From contig NC_048539.1 of NCBI RefSeq assembly GCF_902806685.2, positions 10,676,501 to 10,740,500 of the forward strand: a stretch of DNA of 64,000 bases. Direction: 5' to 3'. A program made the translations under genes and the position numbers. The stretch comes from Maniola hyperantus. Its lineage: Eukaryota; Arthropoda; Insecta; Lepidoptera; Nymphalidae. Of the stretch, positions 1 through 10,732 are shown piece by piece (position 1 is the first letter of the stretch; each line of letters begins with the position of its first letter). The notes beneath the pieces are model-generated. The model was not told the origin of the DNA, made no database searches, and saw only the letters and a list, made by a program, of their open reading frames with translations.

Positions 1-238
1 TATTTCTCTCCATAAACTTAATAAATTCTACTCCTTTGATAAATTTGCGAAGCCGGGTCGCCTGACTGACTGGTAACAAGGCATTACGTTCGTTAGCAAC
101 TAGCAAGCCTTATTTGCAGCTTGCCTCTGCGATGCTTCACTAGTCTTAGATTGATACTTCAGTCTATTCAAATCCGTCCAAAACTCATTATGTACGGACT
201 ATATCTATTTTGAATAAATATGTTTGATTTGATTAGAA

Positions 239-280
239 TGAGCAGCCTGGCTTTTCAGCGCGAATATGCAGCCAGTAGGT
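239..280 (+). pseudogene. Relic of retroelement nuclease-like ORF end
   Basis: This 42-bp stretch matches the last codons of the retroelement reading frame at 17587-18180 (around 18100-18150). The shared peptide core reads SLA(V/F)QR, followed by NAAS in the longer copy. About four in five bases agree. Nothing else of the element is recognisable here, so it is a small fragment with no coding value. GC-rich hairpin copy 1 begins directly after it. Confidence 0.5.
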
Positions 281-285
281 ATACC

Positions 286-436
286 TAGTACGCGACAGGT
301 CGAGATGGCAATCGCTCTATGATGCGGGGGATGCCCGCATAGCACCCGCGCTCGCTCACACCGGGTTAGCGCAGAGGCTGTGCGGGTGTGCGGGGCATTC
401 CCACTCCGATTGCCATCTTGACCTGTCGTGGACTAT
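286..436 (+). mobile_element. GC-rich hairpin MITE-like element, copy 1
   Basis: The ends are imperfect inverted repeats: TACGCGACAGGTCGAGATGG on the left, and on the right the complement, running into GTCGTGGACTATA. The interior is GC-rich (ATGCCCGCATAGCACCCGCG, GTGCGGGTGTGCGGGGC) and also folds back, so the whole unit could form one long hairpin. It has no reading frame of its own. The same unit occurs at 2483, 10329, 27399, 37649, 49308, 50905 and 52215, in both orientations. This suggests a dispersed non-autonomous DNA element. The transposase family is unknown. Confidence 0.75.
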
Positions 437-1004
437 ATCTATCCTTGGTATCATTATATTCACATTATGTAAAACAAAACTAATAAAGCTCAATTAGGTA
501 TTATTATCAGAATAGGCTCGTAATATTTATTTTGCAAACTTGGATTTTAAGCCACACCACAACCTCTCAAATTAGAACAAATAAACAAAGAAAATTATAC
601 ACGAGTCAGTGAAATGTTTTGATTAAATTCATAGATCGTTAGGGGTGCTTGTCGGTGTTCGACGTCGGCACTAATCAGGTTCACGCTCCAGTATTTTTCA
701 AATTGAAATAACATTTTCTAGGGAGATATTCCCGATAAGGGCCGTATCCCACGGCGACTTTTGTGGCAATACAAACGGCTACATTTAAACGTCTCTACAT
801 AATATATAGTTGCGTTTGAAATGTACAAATGAAGCGAGGCAGCGTTAATACACAAGCGCTACAGTGGCGATGCAGCGTTGATGCAGTCAAATTGTATCAT
901 GATTGCGTACCTAGTGCGTTGAAGGAAGCACGCTACATTTTCAAACGATATCTAAGGCGGCCGCTTCGTAATCAAAATCATAATACTAGGTGTTTCCAAC
1001 GATT
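437..1004. other. Unassigned AT-rich DNA
   Basis: I see no gene, RNA or clear repeat here. The 78-codon frame at 829-1065 runs into the dispersed repeat at 1005 and has no recognisable protein features. Confidence 0.5.
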
Positions 1005-1182
1005 TGGTCTGCGTGGATTTAGGTCTTTTGAAAACCATATGAACTCATTGATATTTCGGAATTAAAAAATAGCCTATCTTCATCCCCGGGATGCAAGCTG
1101 TAACTGTACCCATCAAAATCGGTTGAAGATGGGCCGTAGCAGCCATTAGACAGACATACACACTTTCGCTATTATAATATAA
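1005..1182 (+). repeat. Dispersed repeat family A (CGTGGATTTAGG type)
   Basis: The order of blocks is GCGTGGATTTAGG, GAACTCATTGAT, AATAGCCTAT, CCCGGGATGCAAGCT, ATCGGTTGA, GGGCCGT, then ACAGACA and CACTTTCGC before an AT-rich end. The same order recurs at 7188 (-), 13183 (-), 16928 (+), 25585 (-), 28900 (+), 52962 (+), 56689 (-) and 56988 (+). This resembles an abundant lepidopteran SINE-like family (Metulj-like, from memory). The family name was not checked. Confidence 0.6.
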
Positions 1183-1235
1183 AATATGGAATTAGTATTG
1201 ATGTAGATTCTGCATTGCAGATGAATCAATGCGGT

Positions 1236-1386
1236 AATCTTCTTCTTCTTCTCCTTCTAGTACCATCTCCTACCAGGTTGGCAATTAGTTCACCGCTGCC
1301 CTAAACAGTGACCGCACTCATGTTGAACCACTGGCGAAGGTTCTTAAGCCAGGATGTTCGTCTACGGCCAGGTCTTCGTCTGCCCT
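1236..1386 (-). pseudogene. LINE ORF2 C-terminal relic with (GAA)n tail
   Basis: Read on the minus strand, this encodes RRPGRRRTSWLKNLRQWF, then a stop within a decayed stretch, then ELIANLVGD and a purine-rich GAAGAAGAAG tail. The GRRR-TSW-KNLR block followed by a short I/M-AN-L end is typical of the C-terminus of RTE/Jockey-type non-LTR retrotransposon polymerases in Lepidoptera. Only the last ~50 codons survive, as expected for a 5'-truncated copy. A second relic of the same type is at 49835-50006 on the same strand. LINE origin is fairly sure; the clade is not. Confidence 0.65.
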
Positions 1387-1899
1387 TGCTTTGTATTATA
1401 AGCTGCAGTAGGTCATATTTTGAGTTGCGTATTATATTATGGCCTCAGATATACCTAGAGAATATAGAGATACCTAGTAGAAAATAATACATATTATGGT
1501 ACCACTTAACCTGGATTTTAGGAGGACAACTTAGGGATGACGGCGTGCAACAATATCGTGGTTTACTGCAACTGTATTGCTACTTTATCACTGCAAAAAG
1601 TGTGGGTGTGTGCTTTCGCCCTAAAATACATACCGCTTATATCAGAATATGTTCGATTTGTTCCGATTCTTCAATGTGAACTTTTGTCCCCATTTACTTC
1701 AAATATTTTTATTACCAACATTTTCTTCTTTTTAATATCTACGTTTTCTAAGTTTATGAAAAAAATTCATAAAACAGTAAGCTTTGCTAACTGTGTTTGC
1801 TAACGAGAGTACCCTTTCAAAATAAATTGGAATAAAATTATTTGTAAGTAGTTCTTATTTTCTCTAGAATACCTATACAATTAAGTTTACTCAATCTTT
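1387..1899. other. Unassigned DNA with one chance-like frame
   Basis: An 88-codon frame at 1537-1803 opens with ATG and ends with TAA. It is rich in aromatic and aliphatic residues, as AT-rich random sequence usually is. I recognise no family, no splice pattern and no promoter, and I do not call it a gene. Confidence 0.4.
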
Positions 1900-2214
1900 C
1901 ATCATCATGATCAAACCATAACCGGCTCACTACAGAGCACGGGTCTCCTCTCAGAGTGAGAAGAGTCGAGAAGGCCATAGTCTACCACGCTGGCCATGTG
2001 TGGATTGGTAGACTTCACACACCTTTGAGAACATTATGGAGAACTCTCTGGCATGCAGGTTTCCTTACGATGTTTTCCTTCAACGTTAAAGCAAGTGATA
2101 TTAATTAATTACTTAAAACGCACATAACTCCGAAAAGTTAGATGTGCGTGCGCGGGATCGAACCCCCGACCTCCGATTAGAAGGCAGACGTCCTAACCAC
2201 TAGGCTATCACAAC
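1900..2214 (-). mobile_element. tRNA-derived SINE (SINE1), near full length
   Basis: On the minus strand the element starts with a tRNA-like head. The A box is TAGCCTAGTGGTTAGGACG and the B box GGTTCGATCCC lies about 35 bases on. A body with TCTAACTTTTCGGAGTTA, ATCACTTGCTTTAACG and GAGTTCTCCATAATGTTCT follows, and it ends at a GATCATGATGATGA tail. Other copies are at 6588, 25304, 48858 and 62783. The TGATGA-type tail matches that of RTE-like LINE relics in this window (27745, 29096). The tRNA-like head is promoter sequence and not a functional tRNA gene. Confidence 0.85.
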
Positions 2215-2482
2215 ATGTATACGGATATCTACATTCTACGCACTATTAATATCGATGGTATACTGGCACAAATACATAATATTGTTATCATACCTACTAT
2301 TTTCTATCACAAGAACAATAGGTATATTTCACGAAAAATTACTGTCTCACATGGATAAAGAAAACGAGACCAAAAACAATGGAAACACAGCAATTGCGTG
2401 AACCTTGAAATATTACTGTAATATCGGGCGGATTTTGCGGGATTTTCATAATCTAAATCTTACGTTGCTTGGTAAGTAGGTA

Positions 2483-2644
2483 TAGTACGCGACAGCTCGA
2501 GACGGCAATCGGGGAGGGAATACCCCACATACCCACACAGCCCCCGCGCTTACCCGGTGCGGGCGAGCGCGGGTGATGTGCATGTGTGCGGGGCGTCCCA
2601 CCGCCTCATACCCCGATTGCTATCTCAACCTGTCGCGGAGTGTA
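2483..2644 (-). mobile_element. GC-rich hairpin MITE-like element, copy 2
   Basis: Left end TAGTACGCGACAGCTCGAGA and right end TCTCAACCTGTCGCGGAGTG are inverted repeats. The interior holds CCCCCGCGCTTACCCGGTGC and GTGTGCGGGGCGTCCC. It lies in the opposite orientation to copy 1 (GAGGGAA side on the left, CCTCATACCCC side on the right). It ends inside a weak 104-codon minus-strand frame, which is a by-product of the repeat. Confidence 0.75.
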
Positions 2645-5600
2645 GGAACCCACCAATATGAATATCTGGCATTATTTAAGTAGATTATAAAATGTATGTT
2701 ATACCCTAAAAATAACGATATTTGGTTCGTGCTTGTATGTGTGCGATAATTTAAATAAACTAGCTCACCCGTCCAGGCCTCCAGCCAGGTCCGGCCTGGA
2801 GTGGAATTTTTGAAAATCGGTGGGGGCGGAATTTCCAACAAACCTGAAACATGTATGTAGGTCATTTTGTAGAACATTTTGTCATTAAGTCCTAATTTTA
2901 GAGTAACTAACTTGCGTTGGCGGAAATCTGTCATTTGTTTCCAGTAGCCACATTTTTCAAGCGGTAAATTTAATATGAAGACAAAAGTATAAAAATTATT
3001 ATATGTACTTACTTTTTGCTATAAAGGTAGACCATAAAATGTGTATCTTTAAAATCACTCAAGGGATATTTTGCAAAATGCTCACTATAGTATTCATTAC
3101 TGCCTAGGGATACGTTTTGTTAAGAAGCAAACCCGGAAAGTGATTGTGTGTATTATGTAGCACCATAAAAGCGAAGCCTTTATTTAGTGCCAAGCTTAGT
3201 GCACAGTACGGGGTCGAATGGAAGTCTTTCAGGGTTTTATACAACGTGAGTTTTAGTATAAGCAAAAACACACGTGTCGAATATTTTTACATTAAGAATA
3301 TAATATTATCCAAAATTTCCAAAATATTTAATGAAAATTTACGAAGTTTACGAAATTTACGAAATTTAAGAACTTGTTGTGTTGAGTCGTTGTCTTCGCA
3401 AATCATGGTCACACCAAGCGAGCGGCTATGAGTGAACGGGACGGCTAGCGTCGTCGGTCGTGCGCGCTCCCGCTTGCGCGGCTCGAATCAGCTGGTGCAT
3501 TGCGTCATTCAACTAGGTGTCCAAACTGGCAGAATTTTAAAATATTTTTGGTCAAAATATAAAAAATTATTGCAATCGATTCTGTTACTGATTCTAAACA
3601 AACTACTTTCAGGTTTTGCTTAGGTATACTAAAACTTTTTGTATAACATTTTAGACATTATCTGCTCATAGACATTATGTTGCTCGTGACTAGTCCGGAG
3701 TTTTAGTTTTCATATAAAAATCTTCCAAAACCCGCAAAATTTTGCCGTTATAAATATGGGTCGTTTAAGACCGTAAGTAAGTTACTTACGTGTGAATCGT
3801 TTAAACTTTAATGCTTACTTGGTAAGCTGCCCTAAGTCTGAACGGGGAAATAAAAGTAAGCAAAAGAGGAAAACGACTAGCGAGCTCCTCTGTATTCGTA
3901 ATCCGATTACAAATATTTGTCCAATGCGCAAAAGTCTTTGAGTGTTAGTATCATGCCGAAACCGAAACTGTACAAATCCCCCGAGTGGAGACACAAACTT
4001 TATTCATGCTGACTTACGCCTGATTGGGAATAAGTAGTCCAAACGATATTTTATTCCTAGTGCGCTCCATACATATAAACATACCTACATTGGTTTTAAT
4101 TTGAATAATATTACACCTATTCAATCAAGTCCATTAAGATTTGTATGTAAATCATTGAGCCCTCGCCACTTTAAAACAAAATATTTTAAAAGAAATCTGG
4201 ACGTAGTTCCTAGAACATTTCTACAAAATTACTAGAATTCATTGAGTTTGATTGGTTGACATGCAAATGAGAGAAAAACTACGTTTGTTTGAAGCGCACT
4301 ACGAATAGAAAGCCCTCTTAAGTACATTAGGTTTCTTGTAATAGCAGCAACTAAACTCTATCTATTAGACTTAGTCAATCTTAGAAATCAGCTCAATGCC
4401 TCGTATATATGCTTGTACATGTACTACAAGTCGGTATCTCAGAGAACATGGCAAGATTTGGGAGTAAATAGGACGTTAGCCTCTTCGACGTAGTTACGGG
4501 TTAAATGCTGGAGCGTTATAATGGATTATCCAGGAGAATTTTTCAATGGTCTTGTTCATTTGAAACTATCTATTTACCTACTTAGTTACATAAGCATCTT
4601 GAGATTACGAATGAGTTGACTGTTTGATTTAATATTAATCCCATCAAAGCTAAAAAAAATGCATTTTATTAGATCCCGTTCACGCGGCTTTAACTCTAAT
4701 GGCGCATACTGTACCTACTGAGTATTACATCCTACTATTGTACTGTACACTGTACTCTACTGAGTATAAAACAGTTTACACTGTGTAGGTACGTGCTTTT
4801 GCAGTCCAATCAGGGTTGAGAATGGTTCTATACTCAAATAATACAATCAACTACACAGTCAGTAAGATTAACTTACTTATCCTGTAAAAAAAATGCGTTG
4901 CGTGCTGCAAAAATACGAGATAAGTTAATTTTTTCGGCGGTATTTCCTTTTTGGCCTATGCATAACTGTTATAATAATATTGAGAGATCTAGTGAGACAT
5001 TTCTGTATTTTTATAGATTCAAGGAAGAAGTGACATCACCACAACAAAAACAGAGGCCCCAAACTCACATCTATTTAATTCGATATAACTAAAAGTCTGC
5101 AATTCCCTCACAACCATAAATATAGAACTTATCGAATAATTTATCGTTAATCTTATCGTAGCCGTCTCATTGGGAGATCGATTCGAACAAAAACACGACG
5201 CAGACACAGTTTTCCTCACCGAAATACTCTTGCTTTATCACACACATCTATTGAACCCCCGTCTAGGGGTGACAACTTGCCAGAAAAAATAAGACCCGTT
5301 CTATTTTCTTTGGTAGGATCATTGTGGCGGTATCCACATTCAAGACTAGATAGTGCTATTCACACTCATACGAAAGATTCATACAGCAATCAGATACGGC
5401 GAACCATGTGACGAAAGTAACTACGAGTACTAACAAGTTCCTAGGTGGCGCCACAGATATCTTCAATCATCCACTACAAATTCAGAATCGCGCTAACGAA
5501 GTGTTAACTTCAGATGACTATCATATTAGATATATAAACACAAGTTTCAATACATAACGGTTAGATCAGCTGGGCCCCAAGCAATAAATAATACCCGTTC

Positions 5601-6587
5601 GGATAAAGATCTTCCTATTGTAATAAGGGAGCCCACAATGCACTGCTCCTTGCATATTAGATTACTAGGAATACTGCTATCTTAAAAGATTTTTGTTACA
5701 AAAAAAGAAATTAATCTTTGTGACAATATTTGTCACGTAAAGACGAAATACAAATGATTTAATTGGTTTTGGTTTGGTATTAGATCGAGGTGTGGTTCTA
5801 TTTTTTTTATAAGATAGGAGTTAACTGGTCTTTTTCCCGGTCATTACAAACTGTCCTCGTCGAAGTAAATAGCACAGAATACGTAACAGTGTTGAGGGTC
5901 AAATTTCGAGAGGGTACCGGAATTTCGGCAACGTTGACAACCCTACTGTCACCCCTCGCGCTAAATAAAGGTCACACATTCATGTACGTAACTTATCCTC
6001 CATCAGATACGTAAAATATAGAATAGGTACCAAAGTTTAATCACCGTCTTTAAAGACGGACGTTGTTCACCACAAATCACATAATTATTATACTTAATGT
6101 AAACTCTCTATAATGTCAATCAGTTTCTTCTGTATCTAGCTAAGGATAGTGGATAACCTTTATGTTGTTCAATATATTGTATTCCTTGAAATACGATTTT
6201 CTCGCATTTTTTTAACTTATCCAAATCAGTAAGTTTCAAAAGTGTTGTTTCATGTTTCCGCTTTGTTTCATAATATATTATGTTAAAAGAAATTATTACT
6301 TTAATAAGTTAAAAGGAAAAGTATCTAAAAGCATCCTCCCTGGCATTTTCCTTGTTTCCGTGTTTCCTGCAAAGTTATAAAAATTCTATTCAATACATTG
6401 TCATCATTTCTAAGTCCACGCAATTAAATAAATCTCTTTCCGCCCTCGCTTTCTTTTTTTATGTAAGTAACGAATTTCATCATTTTATTTCTTTTGTGTT
6501 CATTTAATCTAATATTTTTTTGTTACTTTTAATTTAAATATCTACAATATTATACTTAACTAATTTATGTTTTGGTTGGTTTTACTA
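2645..6587. other. Gene-free stretch, mostly unique AT-rich DNA
   Basis: No exon, RNA gene or clear transposon can be supported over these 3.9 kb. Local features are a GC-richer patch at about 3410-3500, an ACTGTAC-rich self-complementary stretch near 4735-4790, and AT-rich runs at 6280-6560. Short frames at 3144, 4898, 5019 and 5790 lack recognisable protein features. Confidence 0.5.
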
Positions 6588-6902
6588 GTGGTAGCCTAGT
6601 AGTTAGAAAGCTGTGGTAGCTTAGTGGTTAGGACGTCCGCCTTCCAACTTCCAATCGGAGGTCGGAGGTTCGATCCCGGGCACCCACCTCTAACTTTTCG
6701 GAGTTGTAATTAAAATATCACTTGCTTTAACGGTGAAGGAAAACATCGTGAGGAAACCTGCATGCCTCAGAGTTCTCCATAATATTCTTAAAGGTGTGTG
6801 AAGTCTGCCAATCCGCATTTGGTAGACTATGGCCAAAACCCTTCACACTCTGAGAGGAGACATGTGCTCTGTGGTGAGCCGGCGATGGGTTGATCATGAT
6901 GA
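6588..6902 (+). mobile_element. tRNA-derived SINE (SINE1), full length with doubled head
   Basis: The tRNA-like head is partly doubled. GGTAGCCTAGTAGTTAGAAA is followed at once by GTGGTAGCTTAGTGGTTAGG, then the B box GGTTCGATCCC. The body (ATCACTTGCTTTAACGGTGA, GTGTGTGAAGTCTGCCAATC, GAGCCGGCGATGGGTTGATC) matches the minus-strand copy at 1900-2214. It ends at ATGATGAT. The doubled A-box region suggests a slipped or re-initiated insertion. Confidence 0.85.
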
Positions 6903-7187
6903 TACCTACATAAATCGTTCAGTAGACATAATACACAGTATTGTGACGCTGCGCGCTGCTAAACAAAATGAAGAAACACAATATTCATGTAAATGAAGAG
7001 AAAGATCAAAGAAACTCAAAATTTCGTGAAGCTTACAATCGTATAACGGATGCGCCACTGCATGCAAGTATATCTCAACAGAGAGGAAAATACAATTTTC
7101 CAAGTATTGCCAGCGTTCTTCTGTTAGGGTTACAAAAATGGAAGGAACAGTTTTGGCATCCCAGATAGTAATTTTTTTAAATTCATT

Positions 7188-7475
7188 CTAATACTATATA
7201 TATGAAAGTGTCTCCGTCTGTCTGCTACCTTTTCACGGCACTTCTGTTTAACCAATTTTGAGCAAAAGCACGAAATTAGCTTGGATCCCGGTGACGGACA
7301 TAGGTCCCGTGGGGAAGAGTTTACACTGAATCTTAAAAAACTTAAATACACAATAAGTCGTGGGCCTCATAAATTTGGCACAGAGATAGTTTGCATCCCG
7401 AAAACGAATGGCAACTTTTTTAGCCAGAAAAATCAAAGAGTTCCCATGAGATTTATCTACGTAATGTTCGTAATT
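7188..7475 (-). repeat. Dispersed repeat family A, minus copy
   Basis: Read from the right, the blocks are GGGAACTCTTTGATTTTTCT, CGGGATGCAAACTATCTCTG, then ATCCAAGC, GTGAAAAGGTAGCAGACAGA and GACACTTTCATATA. An internal duplication (two CGGGAT...CC segments) makes it longer than other copies. The several overlapping frames on both strands here are shadows of this repeat. Confidence 0.55.
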
Positions 7476-8096
7476 CTGTTCAAATCTCCTAAGACTAAGG
7501 TCACAAACCATGTTTTAGCTTGTCTACATTTCTCGTAGATAAGTTCACATTATGAAGAAGTCTGAAATTCTTGTTTAACACCATTATCGCTCTTAGTTAC
7601 GAAGTAATTTATGTACATAATACCTGTAACTTGTATTATGTGAAGGTAGACCTTTCTATACAAATAAAGCAAGGGTTATTCAGTGATAAGATAAGATTTT
7701 AACTATTCATACATACGTACTTACCAATTGATGTTGCTGTCCTAACTATATCACGTCTCTTTAACAAATTCCTCAAGGGTCAAGGCGACTAATTCAATAA
7801 CCTTACATCATATTAAGTTCCAAGGAATCCGTCGTATCTCTTATATCTTATAGTCAAACTAAGGTCAAACTTATTATATCAATGTCATTAGGAGATTGAT
7901 TCCAGCAAAAACAATATGATTAAAGTTTCTCTTGGGAGTTATAGTTGCTCACTTTTTCCTGTAACTACTTAAACTAAGGATTAGGATAGAAAGAACTTAT
8001 CATATTATTATAATGATGTTCACATGTGGTCCACATTTTTAGTAGCCAGTATGGGTTGAAATGAATTGTCTGTCTTTTACAGTATCTGCCCTGCTA
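7476..8096. other. Unassigned AT-rich DNA
   Basis: I see no gene or clear repeat. Confidence 0.45.
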
Positions 8097-8501
8097 TTTT
8101 TACGGTTCTGTACCTCAAAAGGAAAAAGGAACCCTTATAAGATATATAAGAAAACCTATAGGGTTCTTCTTGTTGACCTAGAATCATAAAATTTGGCAGG
8201 TAGGTCTTATTGCACAAATAGGTAAAGGCAAAATCCGAAAACCATGAATTAGTGGTTACATCACAAAAAAAAAATTAAAATGTGTTCATGAACCAAATTA
8301 GCATTTCAATTTACAAAGTAAGATAACTATACCGAGTGGGGTATCATATTATGAAAGGGTTTTATGTACATTCTAAAACAGATTTTCATTGTTATTACCT
8401 ATGCATAATAGTTTTTGATTTATCGTGCAAAATATCGAAAAAAGTATTCGAGTACGGAACCCTCGGTGCGGGAGTCTTACTCGCACTTGGCCGGTTTTTT
8501 C
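8097..8501 (+). repeat. Dispersed repeat family D (GGTTCCGTACC / TTGGCCGG type)
   Basis: It starts with ACGGTTCTGTACCTCAAAAG. It continues through GTTGACCTAGAATCAT, AAATTTGGCAGGTAGGTCTT, GGTTACATCACAAAAA and GTGGGGTATCAT, and ends with GTACGGAACCCTCGGTGC and CGCACTTGGCCGGTTTTTT. The element has no coding capacity. Other copies are at 14975, 15946, 20040 (-), 20885, 26395 (-), 33403, 37225 (-) and 54045. Confidence 0.65.
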
Positions 8502-8756
8502 ATTTTTAAGGAGTCTGAAAGTTATCGTCTTGGAGCTTGTTAATGGTCTAAGTCGAGCCATTGGGGGAGAAAAGAAGTCACTTTATTTACAGCTTATTGC
8601 TCGTCCTTTTCTACGTGCAGTCTGTGGGGATTACTTTACGAAAAAGACATACAGCGCCCTTCGCGTAATGCTTTTAGGGTTTCGAACTTTTAATGGAGCT
8701 GCCCCCATTTCTGTACCGCATAATATTATAATCCTCTGTGTATTACCAGGCCCTTT

Positions 8757-9050
8757 TTTTTAACGCTGGGAAATGCGTTTACGCAATCTCCCCCCATGGA
8801 CGCCAGCCAGCTACCGAACCAGCCAGCCAATTGGAGGAAGGTATGTGGGACTCGCCGGCCGAGAGGCGACCGGAATACCCACTAAAACTCAGCGGCGCTC
8901 TTGCGCGACTGGGTCACGGGAATACCGAAGCAATAAACCCAGCCAGCGCCGTACGTCGGCGTCGAGGCGGGCTCTCCACCGGGGACCCACTCACGAGGTT
9001 CCCCACCACACACCAACGATGTGCGCTCCGGTTGTTTTGTGTGCCCTTGT
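8757..9050 (+). repeat. GC-rich probable retroelement fragment
   Basis: The block stands out from its AT-rich surroundings by high GC content (CCATGGACGCCAGCCAGCTA, GGTTCCCCACCACACACCAA). Two overlapping open frames (122 and 98 codons) cover it, but neither resembles a known domain. It resembles a fragment of a GC-rich moth retroelement, but I recognise this only by general appearance. A short single-copy GC island is the alternative. Confidence 0.3.
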
Positions 9051-10328
9051 CCATTGCGGCTATGCTTGATATTATTTTTAAAGGATTATGTTGTGTAATT
9101 TTCTAAATGAATGAATTTTTTTAATGAAGCAGTTAAAGGCAAGCTCATACACCTTATTGATTCTTCTTCAAAAAAACCAAGTACCTATAGTCTATACCTA
9201 TTGGACGAGTAAACCTTTGCTGATCTAAAAGAGTTTTAAGTATATTTGAACGAAGCACAAGCTGGATTTGAATTTAAAAAATTAACTCTCCATTTCATTG
9301 CTTACTGTGGAATAGGAAAGCGCGAAAAGTACATTAGAGGTAATGGCATCGGCGTCTGTGATTCACATTACTTGGAAAATGTCTCTGACTGTAAGCCATA
9401 AACATCTATAGATAAAGTTAGCGGCTTTTTATTTATTTATTCAGATAAAAGTTAGCCATTGACTGCAATCTCACCTGGTGGCAAGTGATGATGCAATCTA
9501 AGATTATCTTCTAATCAATCAACCTAAGACTTTAGATAAACAATCGTTTTGTTAATCAAAAACAGGAAATTTGGATGATAAGAGATTTTTTATAACAGAT
9601 TTACTAAGTAAAAACAACGATTTCAATGTCTAGATATAAATTTTAGCAAACTAAACAATGGAAAATTGGGGACTGATCACTGTCTGGATGATTCTAAAAG
9701 TTCTAGGGACGTTCCGCGAAAAGTGCATGCACTTGCAAGATTACGATTTATGACATGATTGTATTTGATGTCACAAATCACTATCAGTATCAAACCTCTA
9801 CGCAAGCAAAGTCACTAGAAAAAACTAGTACTTAGGTACGTTCAAGTATAAAATGCAAGTACGTTCATATACAAAACGCATAGATTTTAATGACAAAATG
9901 TCACAAAACCATACAAGAATCTAGGTCATGAACAGACCACCTCATGTTTGTTTGTACGAAGCTTTAGGGAAACAAAGTTATCGGTGCAATTCAGATTTAT
10001 GAGACGATGTCGAGCAGTATATTTGTTGTTTTTTCCCGTTCGTGTGTATTAATTTGGATATGAATAACGCCCGAAGTTGTTTTGCGAAACAGCAGGACAT
10101 AACAGAAAAATAGCAAAATAGTATTACAGTATACACAAAATAAATAAGACGTATAATCAAAATGAAGATACGAATCTACATATATTGGACCAGAAGTTTT
10201 AATAAACAAGCTTTCTTTTTGTAGAGGGTTGCAAAGTTTTAAGATAATTAATTTTATAAAAAAACAAATTTATATGTTTTACTCTTGCTGTTACTACTCC
10301 AAGAGTTGAGTTAAAATCTGTAGAAGTA
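9051..10328. other. Unassigned DNA with a SINE2 tail fragment
   Basis: Apart from the SINE2 fragment at 9428-9513, I see nothing. The two overlapping minus-strand frames at 9978-10209 are AT-rich and unlike any protein I know. Confidence 0.45.
9428..9513 (-). mobile_element. SINE2 3'-end fragment
   Basis: On the minus strand it reads CATCATCACTTGCCACCAGG, TGAGATTGCAGTCAATGGCT and AACTTTTATCTGAATAAA. This matches the 3' body of the SINE2 family at 21511-21600 (+) and 21605-21897 (-). Confidence 0.6.
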
Positions 10329-10488
10329 TAGTACGCATGACTGAAATGGCAATCGGGGAGGGAACGCCACGCACACCCGAACATCCCCCGCGCTAACCCG
10401 ATGTGGGCGAGCGCAGGTGACGTGCGGGTGTTCGGGGCGTCCCCCCGTCTCATATCCCGATAGCCATCTCGACCTGTCGCGGACTATA
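10329..10488 (-). mobile_element. GC-rich hairpin MITE-like element, copy 3
   Basis: It starts TAGTACGCATGACTGAAATG, with the GACAGGTCGAG box partly lost. It ends ATCTCGACCTGTCGCGGACT followed by ATAGATA. The internal GC arms CATCCCCCGCGCTAACCCGA and GTGCGGGTGTTCGGGGCGTC can pair. Confidence 0.75.
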
Positions 10489-10538
10489 GATATAAAAAGA
10501 TTTGTATGGTATAATAGATAGCGATATTATTGACGTTT

Positions 10539-10732
10539 GTACAGTAGGTATCTACGCGGCAGAAAATGGTGTACATCGGCCTTTATAATGACATTTCGGC
10601 TTTGTAGAGCGTTGTCTCTGTCACTCATACCTATGTGACGTTTTGTCGGTCTCAACGACAGAGATAATGCTCTACAAAACAGCTACCTCTTTTTAAAGGT
10701 CGATGTACATTACTTTCCGCCGCGCACTGTAC
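10539..10732. mobile_element. MITE-like inverted-repeat element
   Basis: The element begins GTACAGT and ends ACTGTAC. The long imperfect arms pair GGTGTACATCGGCCTTTA with TAAAGGTCGATGTACAT, and further in GTAGAGCGTTGTCTCTGTC with GACAGAGATAATGCTCTAC. It is about 194 bp with no coding. Only this copy was found in the window. Confidence 0.65.

Noticed and set aside
1537..1803. 88-codon frame as a membrane protein gene
   Set aside because: Its hydrophobic composition follows from AT-rich codons, and no splice, promoter or family evidence was seen.
2140..2214. tRNA gene on the minus strand
   Set aside because: The A and B boxes belong to the head of a SINE with the characteristic body and tail, and the cloverleaf is not intact.
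8425..9106. 112-, 122- and 98-codon overlapping plus frames
   Set aside because: They cover a family D repeat end and a GC-rich repeat-like block. Mutually overlapping frames with no recognisable domain do not support a gene.
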